The notes: a model not told the origin generated them from the sequence alone. Positions 38,310 through 50,271 are shown, numbered from the stretch's first letter. The stretch is DNA of 64,000 nt from Chromohalobacter canadensis (GCF_029544075.1 NZ_JAJQJH010000006.1:62001-126000), one strand, 5' to 3'. Translations and numbers: made by a program.

Positions 38310-40154
38310 ATGGCTGGACAGATACCTCAACGCTTCATCGATGATTTGCTGGCTCGCACCGACGTGGTCGAGATCGTCGGCGAACGCGTTCAGCTCAAGA
38401 AGGCAGGTCGCAACTACTCAGGCCTTTGCCCCTTCCATCAGGAAAAGTCGCCATCGTTCACCGTGAGTGCCGAGAAGCAGTTCTATCACTGTTTCGGTTG
38501 CGGCGTGCACGGCAATGCGCTGCGCTTCTTGATGGAGTTCGACCACCTGCGCTTTCCCGAAGCGATCGAGCAGTTGGCGTCGCGTTTGGGACTGGACGTG
38601 CCTCGTGAAGGCGATGACGATCCGCGTGCCCAGCAGCGCGAGCAGCGTCGAGAAGAGGCAGTCAACCTGCTCGAGTTGTCGGCGAGCTTCTTCCGAGAAC
38701 GCCTGGCAATGACGGAGGGCAGTGACGCACGTGATTATCTCGAGCGTCGCGGGTTGTCTGAGGATATCGTGCGCGAGTTCGGGATAGGCTTCGCCCCGGA
38801 CCGCTGGGAGGCGCTCAAACGTCATTTGGGCGAGCGCGGCATCAGCGATGCGGTGCAGATCGAATACGGACTGCTGGTGCATCGCGAGGACTCTGGGCGT
38901 AGCTACGACCGCTTTCGCAACCGGGTGATGTTTCCGATCCGCGATTGGAAGGGGCGCACCATCGCGTTCGGTGGGCGCGTGCTCGGGGACGCCAAGCCCA
39001 AGTACTTGAACTCGCCCGAGACGCCGGTGTTTCACAAGGGGCGCGAGCTATACGGCCTCTACGAAGCGCGTCAGGCCAACTCGCGACTGGAGCGCATGCT
39101 GGTCGTCGAGGGTTACATGGATGTCGTGGCGTTGGCCCAATTCGGAATTCGCAACGCCTGCGCGACCCTGGGGACCTCGCTTAGCGAAGACCATCTGCAG
39201 CGTCTGTTTCGCCTGGTGGGCGAGGTGGTGTTTTGTTTCGACGGGGATCAGGCCGGGCGGCAGGCGGCACGACGCGCGCTGGAGACAGTGCTGCCGTCGA
39301 TGATCGACGGGCGCCAGGTGCGCTTTCTGTTTCTCCCTGAAGGTGAGGATCCGGACACTCTGGTACGCCGTGAAGGCAGCGAGGCCTTCGAGAATCGGGT
39401 TTTGTGTGCCGCGCCGCTTTCGGAGTTTCTCTTCGACCAGGCGGCCGAGGGGCGTGATCTCAAGCATATTGAAGAGCGTGAGCGTTTCGTTACCACGGTA
39501 TTACGTGCCTTGGAGCGTCTGCCTGAGGGCGTGTTGAAATCGCTGTTGTTGCGCGAACTCTCGCAGCGCACGGGCGTCGAACAAGCGAACTTTCAGGCAT
39601 TGCTGGCGCGTGCCGATAAGACGCATGGCATCCAAGAGTCTGGTCTCGCTGAGGCGCAGGAGGGATCGCCTCCTGAGACGACGAGTCCGCGAGAGGGGGT
39701 GTCGGATAGCCGGCGTGGTGCTCTGAGTCTCGTCGGTCGCTTGCTGCATTTGTTGGTGCATGAGCCTGGCTTGGTGAGTCGTTTGCCTGAATCGCTCGAT
39801 TGGTGCCCCGACGACGAGGGCGATGGTGCGCTGTGCCACGAAGTGGTGCGCTTGATCCGCGCGGGGGGCTATCGCAACGCCCAGGTCCTGCTGGCGCATT
39901 TTCATGGCACGCCTGAAGGTGAGCGACTCGCCTGGCTGGCGCGTCGGGAGCTATTGATGCCACGCGACGCACGCGGCGCCGAGGTGGAAGGTCTGGTCGA
40001 CGGGTTGCGCCAACGCCATTCGCAGCGTTCGCCGCAGGAAGCCATTGATGCTTTGTTGGCGCGCGAGCGGCATGGAGAGCGTCTTTCCCGTGAAGAGCGG
40101 GCCCAGCTCATGACGTTACTGACGGAGTTGAAAGGCGGAGCTCGCCCAACATGA
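38310..40154 (+). CDS. dnaG: DNA primase
   Basis: A 614-residue replicative primase. The N-terminal zinc domain has CPFHQEKSPSF and HCFGCG (about residues 40-64). The Toprim catalytic core carries VVEGYMDVVAL (about 265) and FCFDGDQAGRQAA (about 310). The C-terminal helicase-binding domain ends near 610. It follows rpsU with no yqeY/gatB-like gene in between, and precedes rpoD. Confidence 0.97.
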   Translation: MAGQIPQRFIDDLLARTDVVEIVGERVQLKKAGRNYSGLCPFHQEKSPSFTVSAEKQFYHCFGCGVHGNALRFLMEFDHLRFPEAIEQLASRLGLDVPREGDDDPRAQQREQRREEAVNLLELSASFFRERLAMTEGSDARDYLERRGLSEDIVREFGIGFAPDRWEALKRHLGERGISDAVQIEYGLLVHREDSGRSYDRFRNRVMFPIRDWKGRTIAFGGRVLGDAKPKYLNSPETPVFHKGRELYGLYEARQANSRLERMLVVEGYMDVVALAQFGIRNACATLGTSLSEDHLQRLFRLVGEVVFCFDGDQAGRQAARRALETVLPSMIDGRQVRFLFLPEGEDPDTLVRREGSEAFENRVLCAAPLSEFLFDQAAEGRDLKHIEERERFVTTVLRALERLPEGVLKSLLLRELSQRTGVEQANFQALLARADKTHGIQESGLAEAQEGSPPETTSPREGVSDSRRGALSLVGRLLHLLVHEPGLVSRLPESLDWCPDDEGDGALCHEVVRLIRAGGYRNAQVLLAHFHGTPEGERLAWLARRELLMPRDARGAEVEGLVDGLRQRHSQRSPQEAIDALLARERHGERLSREERAQLMTLLTELKGGARPT

Positions 40155-40373
40155 CGGTCGTGGGAGAGATGCCTGCCGCGACGGGTTGAATTGGCGCAAA
40201 ACGTCGCCATTTAATAGGCAATATCGAAAAGGGTAGCCGAACACACTAGCACACCTGGATGACAAGACAAATACGACACTGGCAGTAAAATGCCCTTAGC
40301 GGCTATACTGGCAGGCTTAGCAGCGTTTCGATCCGTGCGCTTCCAGGTGCTCCATTGTCGAGATAGGGTTTCT

Positions 40374-42218
<1,845 letters not shown>

Positions 42219-42232
42219 GCGAGGCGAGATCC

Positions 42233-42266
42233 AAAAAACCCGCGAGTGAGCTCGCGGGTTTTTTTA
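42233..42266. terminator. Terminator after rpoD
   Basis: AAAAAACCCGCGAG, loop TGA, then the complementary arm and seven T. It also serves as the end of the convergent membrane-protein gene. Confidence 0.92.
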
Positions 42267-42291
42267 TACCTCATGTATGAAGGCGGTCGTT

Positions 42292-42936
42292 TCAGCCATG
42301 ACGGCGGAAGCGTCGACGCACCAGTAGCAGCAGCTCGATGCAAGCAAAAAAGAGCAGCATGTATCCGGCAAGCTCGGTCACTTCCTCGGCGGCATCTTTG
42401 ATGACGCGCTGATAGTGGTCGCCCAGCATGGCTTCCCAGAATTCCGAACGGCCGTAAAGCCGCGAGAACACATACGTTGTGAGGAAGCCGGCGGCGAACA
42501 TCCCGAAGCCAAGGCTGTTGGAGATCGACTTGAACTCCTCGGCAAAGGCATGTCGATGGCGAATTACCACAAACAGTGCCGGCAGCACGATTAGGGTCAC
42601 GATTACTTGCCAGGCGCCATCGAAGACGTAGTCGTCCAGCCAGGCGTCGTTTTCTCGAACGAAGGAGGCGAACAGGAACGCGCCGAGCAACAAGCTGACG
42701 TGAGGAATGGCGTCGGGATGGCGATATATGTAGACCATCAGCAATGAGCTGAGCAGCAGCAAAGCCGACTGCGTGAGCTCGGTCAATGACGACTCGGAGA
42801 ACTGGCCGACACCGGACTGAGCGTCCAGCATGACCAGTTGCATGATGCCGGCGACGATCAAGATATAGCAAAGTGCGCGAAGGCAGATCGCCTTGAAGCC
42901 AAAAGTGGCTTCGGGAGGCAGGGGCGAATGCGTCAT
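42292..42936 (-). CDS. Hypothetical integral membrane protein
   Basis: A 214-residue protein with about six hydrophobic segments (roughly 16-35, 48-65, 75-92, 106-125, 145-160 and 188-205). I do not recognise the family. Polar loops carry VRENDAWLDDYVFDG and DAAEEVTELAGY, with conserved-looking acidic residues. I chose the ATG at 42936 (MTHSPLPPEATFGFK); the frame stays open to 43095 but that extension overlaps the divergent gene. It lies divergent from the cNMP/CBS protein gene. Confidence 0.7.
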   Translation of the reverse strand: MTHSPLPPEATFGFKAICLRALCYILIVAGIMQLVMLDAQSGVGQFSESSLTELTQSALLLLSSLLMVYIYRHPDAIPHVSLLLGAFLFASFVRENDAWLDDYVFDGAWQVIVTLIVLPALFVVIRHRHAFAEEFKSISNSLGFGMFAAGFLTTYVFSRLYGRSEFWEAMLGDHYQRVIKDAAEEVTELAGYMLLFFACIELLLLVRRRFRRHG

Positions 42937-43112
42937 ACGTAGTCTCTGGCGTGCGTCGAAGCGACGGTGATTAGGGCATCGATGAATGTTGAATATTAGC
43001 AGGGAAACGACTCTTAAGAAACACCGTTTCCGATCTTCAAGGTAGTCCTTTACAGAACCTGGGTAGAATCTCAGACTAACGGTATTGTCCTTCATTGCCG
43101 GAGAGCGGTCGC

Positions 43113-45020
43113 ATGCAAGTAGAATTGCTGGAGGTTCGTCAGCACATGGCGCAATTTCCGCCCTTCGAGCAGCTATCTGATGACTTGCTCGATGAGCTGG
43201 CCGGTCAGGTCGAGGTTGGGTATTTTAAGGCCGAGACCGATATTTACCGCCACGGAGATGCAGTCGAGTATCTTCACTACATTCGTAGTGGCGCTATCGA
43301 TCTTTATCGCCGCAATGGCGATCTTTACAACCGCCTCAGCGAAGGCGATATCTTCGGTCAGTTCGACTTGCTCAGGGATCGACGCGTACGTTTCCCGGCC
43401 CGAGCGATCGAAGATACGCTGATCTACTTCATTCCTCTTGCGGCGTTTCAACACTTGTGCGAGGCGGACGACAACTTCGCCGATTTCGTCGAAGTCGAAC
43501 GTCCGCGCCTGGAGTCTACCGTCGACCAGCAGCGCAAAAGCCACGAGATGCTGGTGACGCGGGTACGTAAGCTGGCCACCCGGGCACCGGTGATGGTGGA
43601 AAGCGATGCCACGGTACAGGAAGCGGCGCAGCGCATGGGCGAGCACAATGCCTCCTCGGTGCTGGTGCTGGGGGCGCCGCAAACACCGGACGATTCTCAT
43701 GCCTTCACTCATGAGGACGGGCAACTGCGCCGCATGGTCGGTATCCTCACCGATCATGACTTACGTAACCGTGTCCTGGCCGAGGGACGACCGACGAGCA
43801 CCACGGTGGGTGAGTTGATCGACGAGCGCCCGATCACCATTCAGTCCGACGAGTCGGTGTATGAAGCGATGCTGCGCATGCTGCGCAACAATATTCATCA
43901 CCTGCCTGTCCTGTATCGGCGGCGCCCGGTGGGCGTGTTGCATCTATCTGATATCGTGCGTTACGAGACCAATAGCAGCCTGTATCTCGTGGATAATATC
44001 TTTCGCCAACCCAATGTCGAAAGCCTGGCGCCCCTGAGGTTCGATGTGCGTGCAGCCTTCGTGCGCATGGTCAATGAGGACGATAACTCACAGATGGTCA
44101 GTAGTTCGTTGTCGAGCATCGGACGCTCGTTCACGCGGCGTTTGCTGGAGCTGGCCGAGGAGGAATTGGGGCCGCCACCGGTGCCGTATTGCTTCATGGC
44201 ATTGGGGTCCATGGCGCGCAATGAGCAATCCATCGTCACCGACCAGGACAATGCCCTGGTGCTCGATGATAGCTTCGACCCCGAGCAGCACGACGCGTAC
44301 TTCCTGACATTGGCACAACGCGTCAGCGATGGGTTGGCGGCATGTGGTTATAGCTATTGCAAGGGTGACGTCATGGCTACCAATTCGCGTTGGCGTCAGC
44401 CGTTATATGTGTGGCAGCAATATTTCCGCGACTGGATCGACGATCCTAGCCCCGAGCGCTTGCTGCACAGTTCCATCTTTTTCGATCTCGATAGTGTTTA
44501 TGGAGACGAGGCGTTCGTCGAGCGTCTGCAAGACCTGGTCGCTGGACGCGCCTCTCAGCGTCCACGTTTTCTGGCCGCGATGGCACGTAATGCGTTGAAC
44601 CGTACGCCTCCGCTCGGTTTTTTCCGTACTTTCGTGATGGAAAAAGACGGCGAACAGAACAACACGATTAATCTCAAGCGACGCGGCACGGCGCCTTTGG
44701 TCGACCTGATCCGTGTGCATGCCCTGGCCTGCGGCTCACGTGCGCAAAATTCCTTCGACCGTCTCGAGGATATCAACAAAACTCGCTTGCTCGCGGGCCA
44801 CTCCGGGGAGCGTATTCGCTACGCCCTGGAATTTATCGCCATGGTGAGAATTCGTCACCAGGTCATCGATATCCAGGAAGAGCGTGAACCGGACAATAAC
44901 ATTGAGCCTGAAAACGTCTCGGATAACGAGCGCCACAACCTCAAGGACGCCTTTCAGGTTCTGAGCAATGCTCAGAAATTCCTGAAGTTCCGTTATCCCA
45001 TGCCTTCACAAAAGCGCTGA
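43113..45020 (+). CDS. Cyclic-nucleotide-binding, CBS and DUF294 nucleotidyltransferase-like protein
   Basis: A 635-residue cytosolic protein with three parts: a cNMP-binding domain (about 12-130), paired CBS domains (about 150-290, binding adenine nucleotides), and a GlnD-like nucleotidyltransferase (about 340-480). The transferase motif is intact: GSMARNEQS near 365 followed by TDQDNALV. The C-terminal DUF294 region is at about 500-620. It may modify a protein or nucleotide in answer to energy state; the target is unknown. It is 7 bp upstream of the exonuclease gene. ATG at 43113 has GGAGAG upstream. Confidence 0.88.
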   Translation: MQVELLEVRQHMAQFPPFEQLSDDLLDELAGQVEVGYFKAETDIYRHGDAVEYLHYIRSGAIDLYRRNGDLYNRLSEGDIFGQFDLLRDRRVRFPARAIEDTLIYFIPLAAFQHLCEADDNFADFVEVERPRLESTVDQQRKSHEMLVTRVRKLATRAPVMVESDATVQEAAQRMGEHNASSVLVLGAPQTPDDSHAFTHEDGQLRRMVGILTDHDLRNRVLAEGRPTSTTVGELIDERPITIQSDESVYEAMLRMLRNNIHHLPVLYRRRPVGVLHLSDIVRYETNSSLYLVDNIFRQPNVESLAPLRFDVRAAFVRMVNEDDNSQMVSSSLSSIGRSFTRRLLELAEEELGPPPVPYCFMALGSMARNEQSIVTDQDNALVLDDSFDPEQHDAYFLTLAQRVSDGLAACGYSYCKGDVMATNSRWRQPLYVWQQYFRDWIDDPSPERLLHSSIFFDLDSVYGDEAFVERLQDLVAGRASQRPRFLAAMARNALNRTPPLGFFRTFVMEKDGEQNNTINLKRRGTAPLVDLIRVHALACGSRAQNSFDRLEDINKTRLLAGHSGERIRYALEFIAMVRIRHQVIDIQEEREPDNNIEPENVSDNERHNLKDAFQVLSNAQKFLKFRYPMPSQKR

Positions 45021-45027
45021 TATTTGA

Positions 45028-45753
45028 ATGAAGCCACTGCTTTCACGCCGTCACCCTGAGCCGTCGAAATGGACGGATTATTTTATGGCGCGTCGCGAGC
45101 AGGCGCATGATACGGCATTGAAACGCTACTTCGATGTCGGTGTGCCCGCGCCGGAGACTCCAATCGGTGACGTGCCGATGTTGGCCATGGACATGGAAAC
45201 CACTGGCCTCGATGAGCAGCGTCACGCCATTGTCAGCATCGGCGTGGTGCCTTTCGATCTACAGCGCATACGGCTCGCCGAGCGGCATCACTGGGTCGTG
45301 CGGCCGCCACGTCCCCTCAATGAGCGCTCGATCACCTTTCACCATATTACCCATAGCGAGATTGAGCAGGCCCCTGACCTTGATGATGTTCTCGATGAAT
45401 TATTGGCCGCGATGGCCGGGCGCATCGTCGTGGTGCATTACCGTCATATCGAGCGCACCTTCCTGAACGCGGCCGTCAAGGCGAGACGTGGCGAGGGGAT
45501 CCACTTCCCCGTGATCGATACCATGTCGCTGGAGGCGCGTCTGCACCGTCAGTCGTGGTGGGCACGTCTACGGCGCTGGCTGGGGCGTCCGCCAGCGTCG
45601 ATTCGCCTGCCTGATAGCCGCACGCGCTATGGCTTGCCGCCCTATCAGGCACATCATGCCTTGATCGATGCCCTGGCGACTGCCGAATTGCTACAAGCCC
45701 AGATTGCTCATCGCTACAGTCCCGAGACGCCACTTCGCGAGGTATGGAACTAG
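45028..45753 (+). CDS. DnaQ-like 3'-5' exonuclease
   Basis: A 241-residue nuclease of the DEDD family. Exo I is MDMETTGLDEQRHAIVSIG near residue 52 (Asp and Glu ligands), Exo II reads HYRHIERTFL near 141 with Glu where Asp is usual, and Exo III is QAHHALIDALATAELL near 208 with the catalytic His and Asp. It lies 7 bp after the CBS/nucleotidyltransferase gene, a pairing I recall from other gammaproteobacteria. It could be a repair or RNA-degrading exonuclease or act on a signalling nucleotide. Confidence 0.85.
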   Translation: MKPLLSRRHPEPSKWTDYFMARREQAHDTALKRYFDVGVPAPETPIGDVPMLAMDMETTGLDEQRHAIVSIGVVPFDLQRIRLAERHHWVVRPPRPLNERSITFHHITHSEIEQAPDLDDVLDELLAAMAGRIVVVHYRHIERTFLNAAVKARRGEGIHFPVIDTMSLEARLHRQSWWARLRRWLGRPPASIRLPDSRTRYGLPPYQAHHALIDALATAELLQAQIAHRYSPETPLREVWN

Positions 45754-45780
45754 GATCGACAGGTTAGAGATGTTTTAAAC

Positions 45781-45810
45781 GAAGAAGGCGGCCCGTAGGC
45801 CGCCTTCTTC
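45781..45810. terminator. Bidirectional terminator after the exonuclease and BCCT genes
   Basis: GAAGAAGGCGG and its complement flank a short loop between convergent genes. No long T-run, but the stem is perfect over 11 bp. Confidence 0.75.
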
Positions 45811-45833
45811 ATATTGCAAATAGTAACGTCGCG

Positions 45834-47480
45834 TTACGCGCTGCGCGGTTCGCTCATCAAGCCTTTGATGATGGCGTAGCAAGCCGCCAGCAAGACCAGC
45901 GTGAAAGGTAGGCCCGTGGTAATGACCGCCGTTTGTAGTGCGGTGAGGCCACCTCCCAGCAGCAGGGCGATAGCGATTGCGCCTTCGATCAAGGCCCAGA
46001 AAACGCGCTGAGGCTTGGGTGCGTCGACCTTGCCGCCGGCAGTGATCGAGTCGATGACCAGCGAGCCCGAGTCCGAGGAGGTGATGAAGAAGACCATCAC
46101 CAGCACGATGCCCACGAAAGAGGTGATCGCCGTCAGCGGTAGCTGGCCGAGCATGGTGAACAGTTGCAGCTCCAGTGCGGCGTCCTGCACTCCATTGTAA
46201 CCATCGGAAACGACCTGATCGATGGCAGTGCCCCCGAAGGCGGTCATCCACAGGATCGATACCAGTGTCGGTACCAGCAGCACCGCGATCAGGAATTCAC
46301 GGACGGTACGGCCACGGCTGACACGAGCGATAAACATCCCGACGAACGGAGACCAGGAAATCCACCAGGCCCAGTAGTAAGCCGTCCAGCCTTGCGTGAA
46401 GCCAGTATCCTCACGGCCGAAGGGGTTGGAGAGAGCGGGGAGATTCTTGACGTAACCGAGTAGGTTCTCGAAGAACCCTGTCGCAATGAGTAGCGTCGGC
46501 CCGACGAAGATCACGAAGAGTAGCAGCAGGAAGGCGAGAGCCATATTGAGCTGCGAAAGACGTTGCACGCCCTTGTCGACCCCGGCGAGTACCGAGCCCA
46601 GCGCCACCAGCGTAATACCTAGGATCAGTACCACCATGGTGACGTTGGTGTTGGGCGTATCGAACAGGTAGTGCAGTCCTGCAGAGGCCTGTGACGCACC
46701 CAGACCCAGCGAGGTTGCCAGACCGAAGAGTGTGGCAAAGACCGCCAGTATATCGATGATATGGCCGGGCCATCCCCAAACGCGCTCGCCCAGGATCGGG
46801 TAGAAGATCGAGCGCATGGTCAGTGGCAGGCCCTTGTTATAGGAAAACAGCGCCAGCGATAGGGCGACGATGGCATAGATCCCCCAGGGATGCAGGCCCC
46901 AATGGAAAATCGTTGCCGCCATGCCTAACTGTGCCGCCGCTTGCGCGTTGCCTTCGGCACCGCCCAGAGGGGCACCGCCGTCGCCTGCAAGCGAGGTCCC
47001 GAAGTGGGTAAGCGGCTCGGAGACGCCATAGAACATCAAGCCGATGCCCATCCCTGCTGCGAACAGCATGGCGAACCAGCCGGCATAGCTGAAATCCGGC
47101 GTGGCGTTGGCGCCGCCCAAGCGGACTTTGCTCAGTGGAGTGAAAATCAGTACGACGGCGAGTACCACGAAAATATTAGCGGCAAGAATGAAGAACCAGT
47201 CCAGGTTGCCCGTCAAGAACGAGAACATGGCATTGAAAACCGGTGCTACCTGGTTCTGAAATGCCAGCGTCACGATGACGAAAAACAAGATCACCAAGGA
47301 GGAGATCGTGAACACCTTGCCGTGTAGGTCGAAGTCGATACCGAACTTCGTGGAGGTGATGTTGTCCTGACCTATTACATAATCAGTATCGATCAGGTTT
47401 GCCGGCCCCTCCGGAGCCGGAATACCCTCTGAGCCTTCATTTGGCTCATTGGCAGTATCGTCCTGCGAACGTTTGTCCAT
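45834..47480 (-). CDS. BCCT-family betaine/choline/carnitine transporter
   Basis: A 548-residue sodium-coupled transporter with 12 expected membrane segments. The substrate-site glycine segment reads AAGMGIGLMFYGVSEP near residue 140, as in glycine-betaine carriers, and YWAWWISWSPFVGMFIARVSRGRT near 375 is the BCCT signature. The acidic N-terminal stretch (about 55 residues) is unusual and the C-terminal tail is short, unlike the regulatory tail of BetP. Betaine uptake is inferred, in keeping with the nearby dgc genes. Confidence 0.88.
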   Translation of the reverse strand: MDKRSQDDTANEPNEGSEGIPAPEGPANLIDTDYVIGQDNITSTKFGIDFDLHGKVFTISSLVILFFVIVTLAFQNQVAPVFNAMFSFLTGNLDWFFILAANIFVVLAVVLIFTPLSKVRLGGANATPDFSYAGWFAMLFAAGMGIGLMFYGVSEPLTHFGTSLAGDGGAPLGGAEGNAQAAAQLGMAATIFHWGLHPWGIYAIVALSLALFSYNKGLPLTMRSIFYPILGERVWGWPGHIIDILAVFATLFGLATSLGLGASQASAGLHYLFDTPNTNVTMVVLILGITLVALGSVLAGVDKGVQRLSQLNMALAFLLLLFVIFVGPTLLIATGFFENLLGYVKNLPALSNPFGREDTGFTQGWTAYYWAWWISWSPFVGMFIARVSRGRTVREFLIAVLLVPTLVSILWMTAFGGTAIDQVVSDGYNGVQDAALELQLFTMLGQLPLTAITSFVGIVLVMVFFITSSDSGSLVIDSITAGGKVDAPKPQRVFWALIEGAIAIALLLGGGLTALQTAVITTGLPFTLVLLAACYAIIKGLMSEPRSA

Positions 47481-47634
47481 GAGAATTCTCCGTCTCAGGT
47501 AAGCGTCGATTGCGTCATTGACGCGAGATATGCCTTATCGGCAGTTAGCGCATTGTACTTAAGAAGTCTGCATAGTTGAGTCGTTTTTGCCATTAAGACC
47601 TTAAACTTTTCGCGGTGCGTTTCGCAAAAGCGTC

Positions 47635-48576
47635 TCACGTGTGTGAGCGAATTCCAGATTCGCCGCTGCGTGCCGCTTCCTCGACGATCCAGTCGTGCAC
47701 GGCGCGCACCCGGCGGTCGTCCAGCGCCCCCGGATGATAGACCAAACCATAGCGCTTGCCGGTGGCCACGGTGCCAGTGAAGGGCGCGATCAGTGCGCCA
47801 GTGTCGAGCTCATCGGTAATCAGCGTACGCCGTGCAATCGCCACGCCCATGCCGGCGATGGCTGCCTCCACGGTCAAGTGATTGCGATTGAAGGTGTAGC
47901 CACGTCGCACGTTGACCGACTCGTCGCCCAGCGCATGCAGATAGTGCTCCCATTCGGCGTAATCGTGACTGCCGCGCCACGCGGTAACGTCATGCAGCAG
48001 TGGGTAGTAGCCCAGATCCTCCGGGCGCACCAGTGGCGGGCGCCGGCGGAGTAACTGCGGCGAGCAGACCGCGAAGATCTCTTCATCCATCAGTGGCGTG
48101 ATTTGGAAGCCGGCGTAGCGCCCATCGTTGAGGTCGATGGCCAGCTCGAACTCGCCTTCACGCAGCGACAGGTTGCTGTCCTCGGAAGCGACATGCAACT
48201 CGATGTCGGGAAAGCGTGCCTGCAAGCGCGTCAGTCGTGGCATCAGCCACTTGGCGAGAAAAGAGGGTACACAACGCAAGCGCAGCACGCCGCTCATGAC
48301 CCCCGTACGCAGGCGACGCACCTCCATCCCCACTGCATCGTAGGCCTGATCGACCACCGTAGCCAGGCGTTGGCCCTCATCGGTGAGTTCCAAGCGTCGT
48401 GGTAGGCGCCGGAAGAGCTTGAAGCCCAGCCGTGCCTCGAGCTGCTTGATCTGCTGGCTGACCGCGCCAGTGGTGACGTGTAGTTCTTCGGCGGCCCGGG
48501 TGAATGAAAGGTGTCGCGCGCTGATCGCGAAGACCTTGAGCCAGGCGTGGGTTTGGGCGTGCAGAGTACGGCTCAT
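47635..48576 (-). CDS. LysR-family regulator (GcvA/DsdC-like), probable sdaA regulator
   Basis: A 313-residue regulator with the helix-turn-helix at about 20-45 (LSFTRAAEELHVTTGAVSQQIKQLE) and a C-terminal effector-binding domain. It is divergent from sdaA, so it probably responds to serine or glycine and controls that gene. A dyad that fits a LysR box lies just upstream at 48579-48593. Confidence 0.88.
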   Translation of the reverse strand: MSRTLHAQTHAWLKVFAISARHLSFTRAAEELHVTTGAVSQQIKQLEARLGFKLFRRLPRRLELTDEGQRLATVVDQAYDAVGMEVRRLRTGVMSGVLRLRCVPSFLAKWLMPRLTRLQARFPDIELHVASEDSNLSLREGEFELAIDLNDGRYAGFQITPLMDEEIFAVCSPQLLRRRPPLVRPEDLGYYPLLHDVTAWRGSHDYAEWEHYLHALGDESVNVRRGYTFNRNHLTVEAAIAGMGVAIARRTLITDELDTGALIAPFTGTVATGKRYGLVYHPGALDDRRVRAVHDWIVEEAARSGESGIRSHT

Positions 48577-48578
48577 GA

Positions 48579-48593
48579 TTTAGCCATTCTAAA
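48579..48593. promoter_or_regulatory. Candidate LysR-type operator between lysR and sdaA
   Basis: TTTAG-CCATT-CTAAA, a dyad fitting the T-N11-A LysR box, lies immediately upstream of the LysR start in the divergent region. Confidence 0.35.
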
Positions 48594-48714
48594 GCTTGAT
48601 CGAATTATTCTCCGTTGCCCGGCATCCAGGCTGGCTTCAAGCTAAAGTTAAATCGAGCTGCTAACAAGTTCGTTTAGTAATTTTGATACATAAAGACTGT
48701 TCGAGGTGTCACGC

Positions 48715-50094
48715 ATGGCAATCAGTGTGTTCGATCTATTTAAAGTGGGAATTGGACCGTCCAGTTCGCATACGGTCGGCCCCATGCGTGCGGCCTGCGA
48801 CTTCATCGATGCGCTGCGCTCGCATGATTGGCTGACACGCGTCACGCGCATCGAAGTGCACTTGCATGGCTCGCTGTGTGCCACTGGCAAAGGGCATGGC
48901 ACTGATCAGGCGGTGGTTATGGGGCTCATGGGCGAACGTCCCGACACCATCGACCCCGAGATCATGCCCGCCTGTATGGAGGAGCTACGTGAATCGCAGA
49001 CCTTGCTGCTGGCTGGCCAACATCCTATCTCGTTTCCCTGGGAACGCGACATGCAATGGCATGAAGAGCCACTTGCCTATCATCCCAATGCGTTGCGCCT
49101 CATCGCCCATGCCCACGGCGAAGAGCTGTATCGCAATACCTATTACTCCGTGGGCGGCGGCTTCGTTGTCGACGAGTCGCAGGCCGCCAGCGGTGCGCTG
49201 GATACCGATACCACCATGCTGCCGTTTGATTTCGCCACGGCGGAGGAGCTACTCCTGCTGTGCCGCACGCATGGGCTACGCATCAGCGAGTTGATGCTCG
49301 AAAACGAGAAGGCCTGGCGCGATGAAGCAAACGTTCGCGACGAGCTATGGCGTATCTGGGAGGCGATGAAGGCCTGCGTTGACAACGGCTTGCTCCATGA
49401 TGGCGTGTTGCCCGGTGGACTCAATGTCAAACGCCGGGCCAGCACACTGCATCGGCGCTTGCAGGCAGCCAGCGACAATACCAGCGTGATCGCCTCGACC
49501 TTTTCGGCCATGGATTGGGTCAATGTCTTTGCCCTGGCCGTCAATGAGGAAAACGCCGCCGGTGGGCGCATGGTGACCGCGCCGACTAACGGTGCAGCGG
49601 GTATCGTCCCAGCGGTATTGCACTATTACATGCAGTTTCAGCCCGACGCCTGCCAACGCGATGTCGTTGACTTCCTGCTGACGGCGGGCGCCATCGGCAT
49701 TCTGTGCAAGAAGAATGCCTCGATTTCCGGCGCCGAGGTCGGTTGCCAGGGAGAGGTCGGGTCGGCCTGTGCGATGGCCGCCGCCGGGCTCGCCGAGGTG
49801 ATGGGGGGGACGCCAGCACAGGTTGAGAACGCCGCCGAGATCGGCCTCGAGCACAACTTGGGATTGACCTGCGATCCCATCGGCGGCCTGGTACAGGTGC
49901 CGTGCATCGAGCGTAATGCCATCGCCTCGGTGAAAGCGATCAATGCCGCGCAGATGGCGCTGGGGGGCGACGGAGAGCATTTCGTATCCCTCGATCGCGT
50001 CATTCGTACCATGCGTGATACCGGCGCCGACATGCAGGATAAGTACAAGGAAACCTCACGCGGTGGCCTGGCGGTGAACGCCATCGAATGCTGA
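48715..50094 (+). CDS. sdaA: L-serine ammonia-lyase, iron-sulfur dependent, single chain
   Basis: A 459-residue enzyme that deaminates L-serine to pyruvate and ammonia. [21 protein letters not shown] is the family start. The Fe-S cysteines lie in [17 protein letters not shown] and [13 protein letters not shown] chose the ATG at 48715 with GAGGTG upstream. As serine is made from betaine-derived glycine, this would close the betaine-to-pyruvate route. Confidence 0.95.
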   Translation: MAISVFDLFKVGIGPSSSHTVGPMRAACDFIDALRSHDWLTRVTRIEVHLHGSLCATGKGHGTDQAVVMGLMGERPDTIDPEIMPACMEELRESQTLLLAGQHPISFPWERDMQWHEEPLAYHPNALRLIAHAHGEELYRNTYYSVGGGFVVDESQAASGALDTDTTMLPFDFATAEELLLLCRTHGLRISELMLENEKAWRDEANVRDELWRIWEAMKACVDNGLLHDGVLPGGLNVKRRASTLHRRLQAASDNTSVIASTFSAMDWVNVFALAVNEENAAGGRMVTAPTNGAAGIVPAVLHYYMQFQPDACQRDVVDFLLTAGAIGILCKKNASISGAEVGCQGEVGSACAMAAAGLAEVMGGTPAQVENAAEIGLEHNLGLTCDPIGGLVQVPCIERNAIASVKAINAAQMALGGDGEHFVSLDRVIRTMRDTGADMQDKYKETSRGGLAVNAIEC

Positions 50095-50119
50095 CGCAGA
50101 ATCGTTCGATCAACCCTTT

Positions 50120-50144
50120 GGACGCCCGCGTGGCGTCCTTTTTT
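50120..50144 (+). terminator. Terminator after sdaA
   Basis: GGACGCC (50120-50126) and GGCGTCC (50132-50138) with a CGCGT loop, followed by six T. Confidence 0.9.
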
Positions 50145-50271
50145 GATTCGAGATCGCACCGCGTGGTCTTCTATGGTTTTATTTCGTGGGAAGATAGTGC
50201 GCCTGGGGTGACCGGGATAGGCTCGGTGCCCTGCCCAAGACTCCCGACGAGATCAGACAAGAAGGCCGCTC

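Noticed and set aside
43095-43112. A TTG start giving six more residues for the cNMP/CBS protein
   Set aside because: The ATG at 43113 is better placed relative to GGAG and to the family start; the extension was not used.
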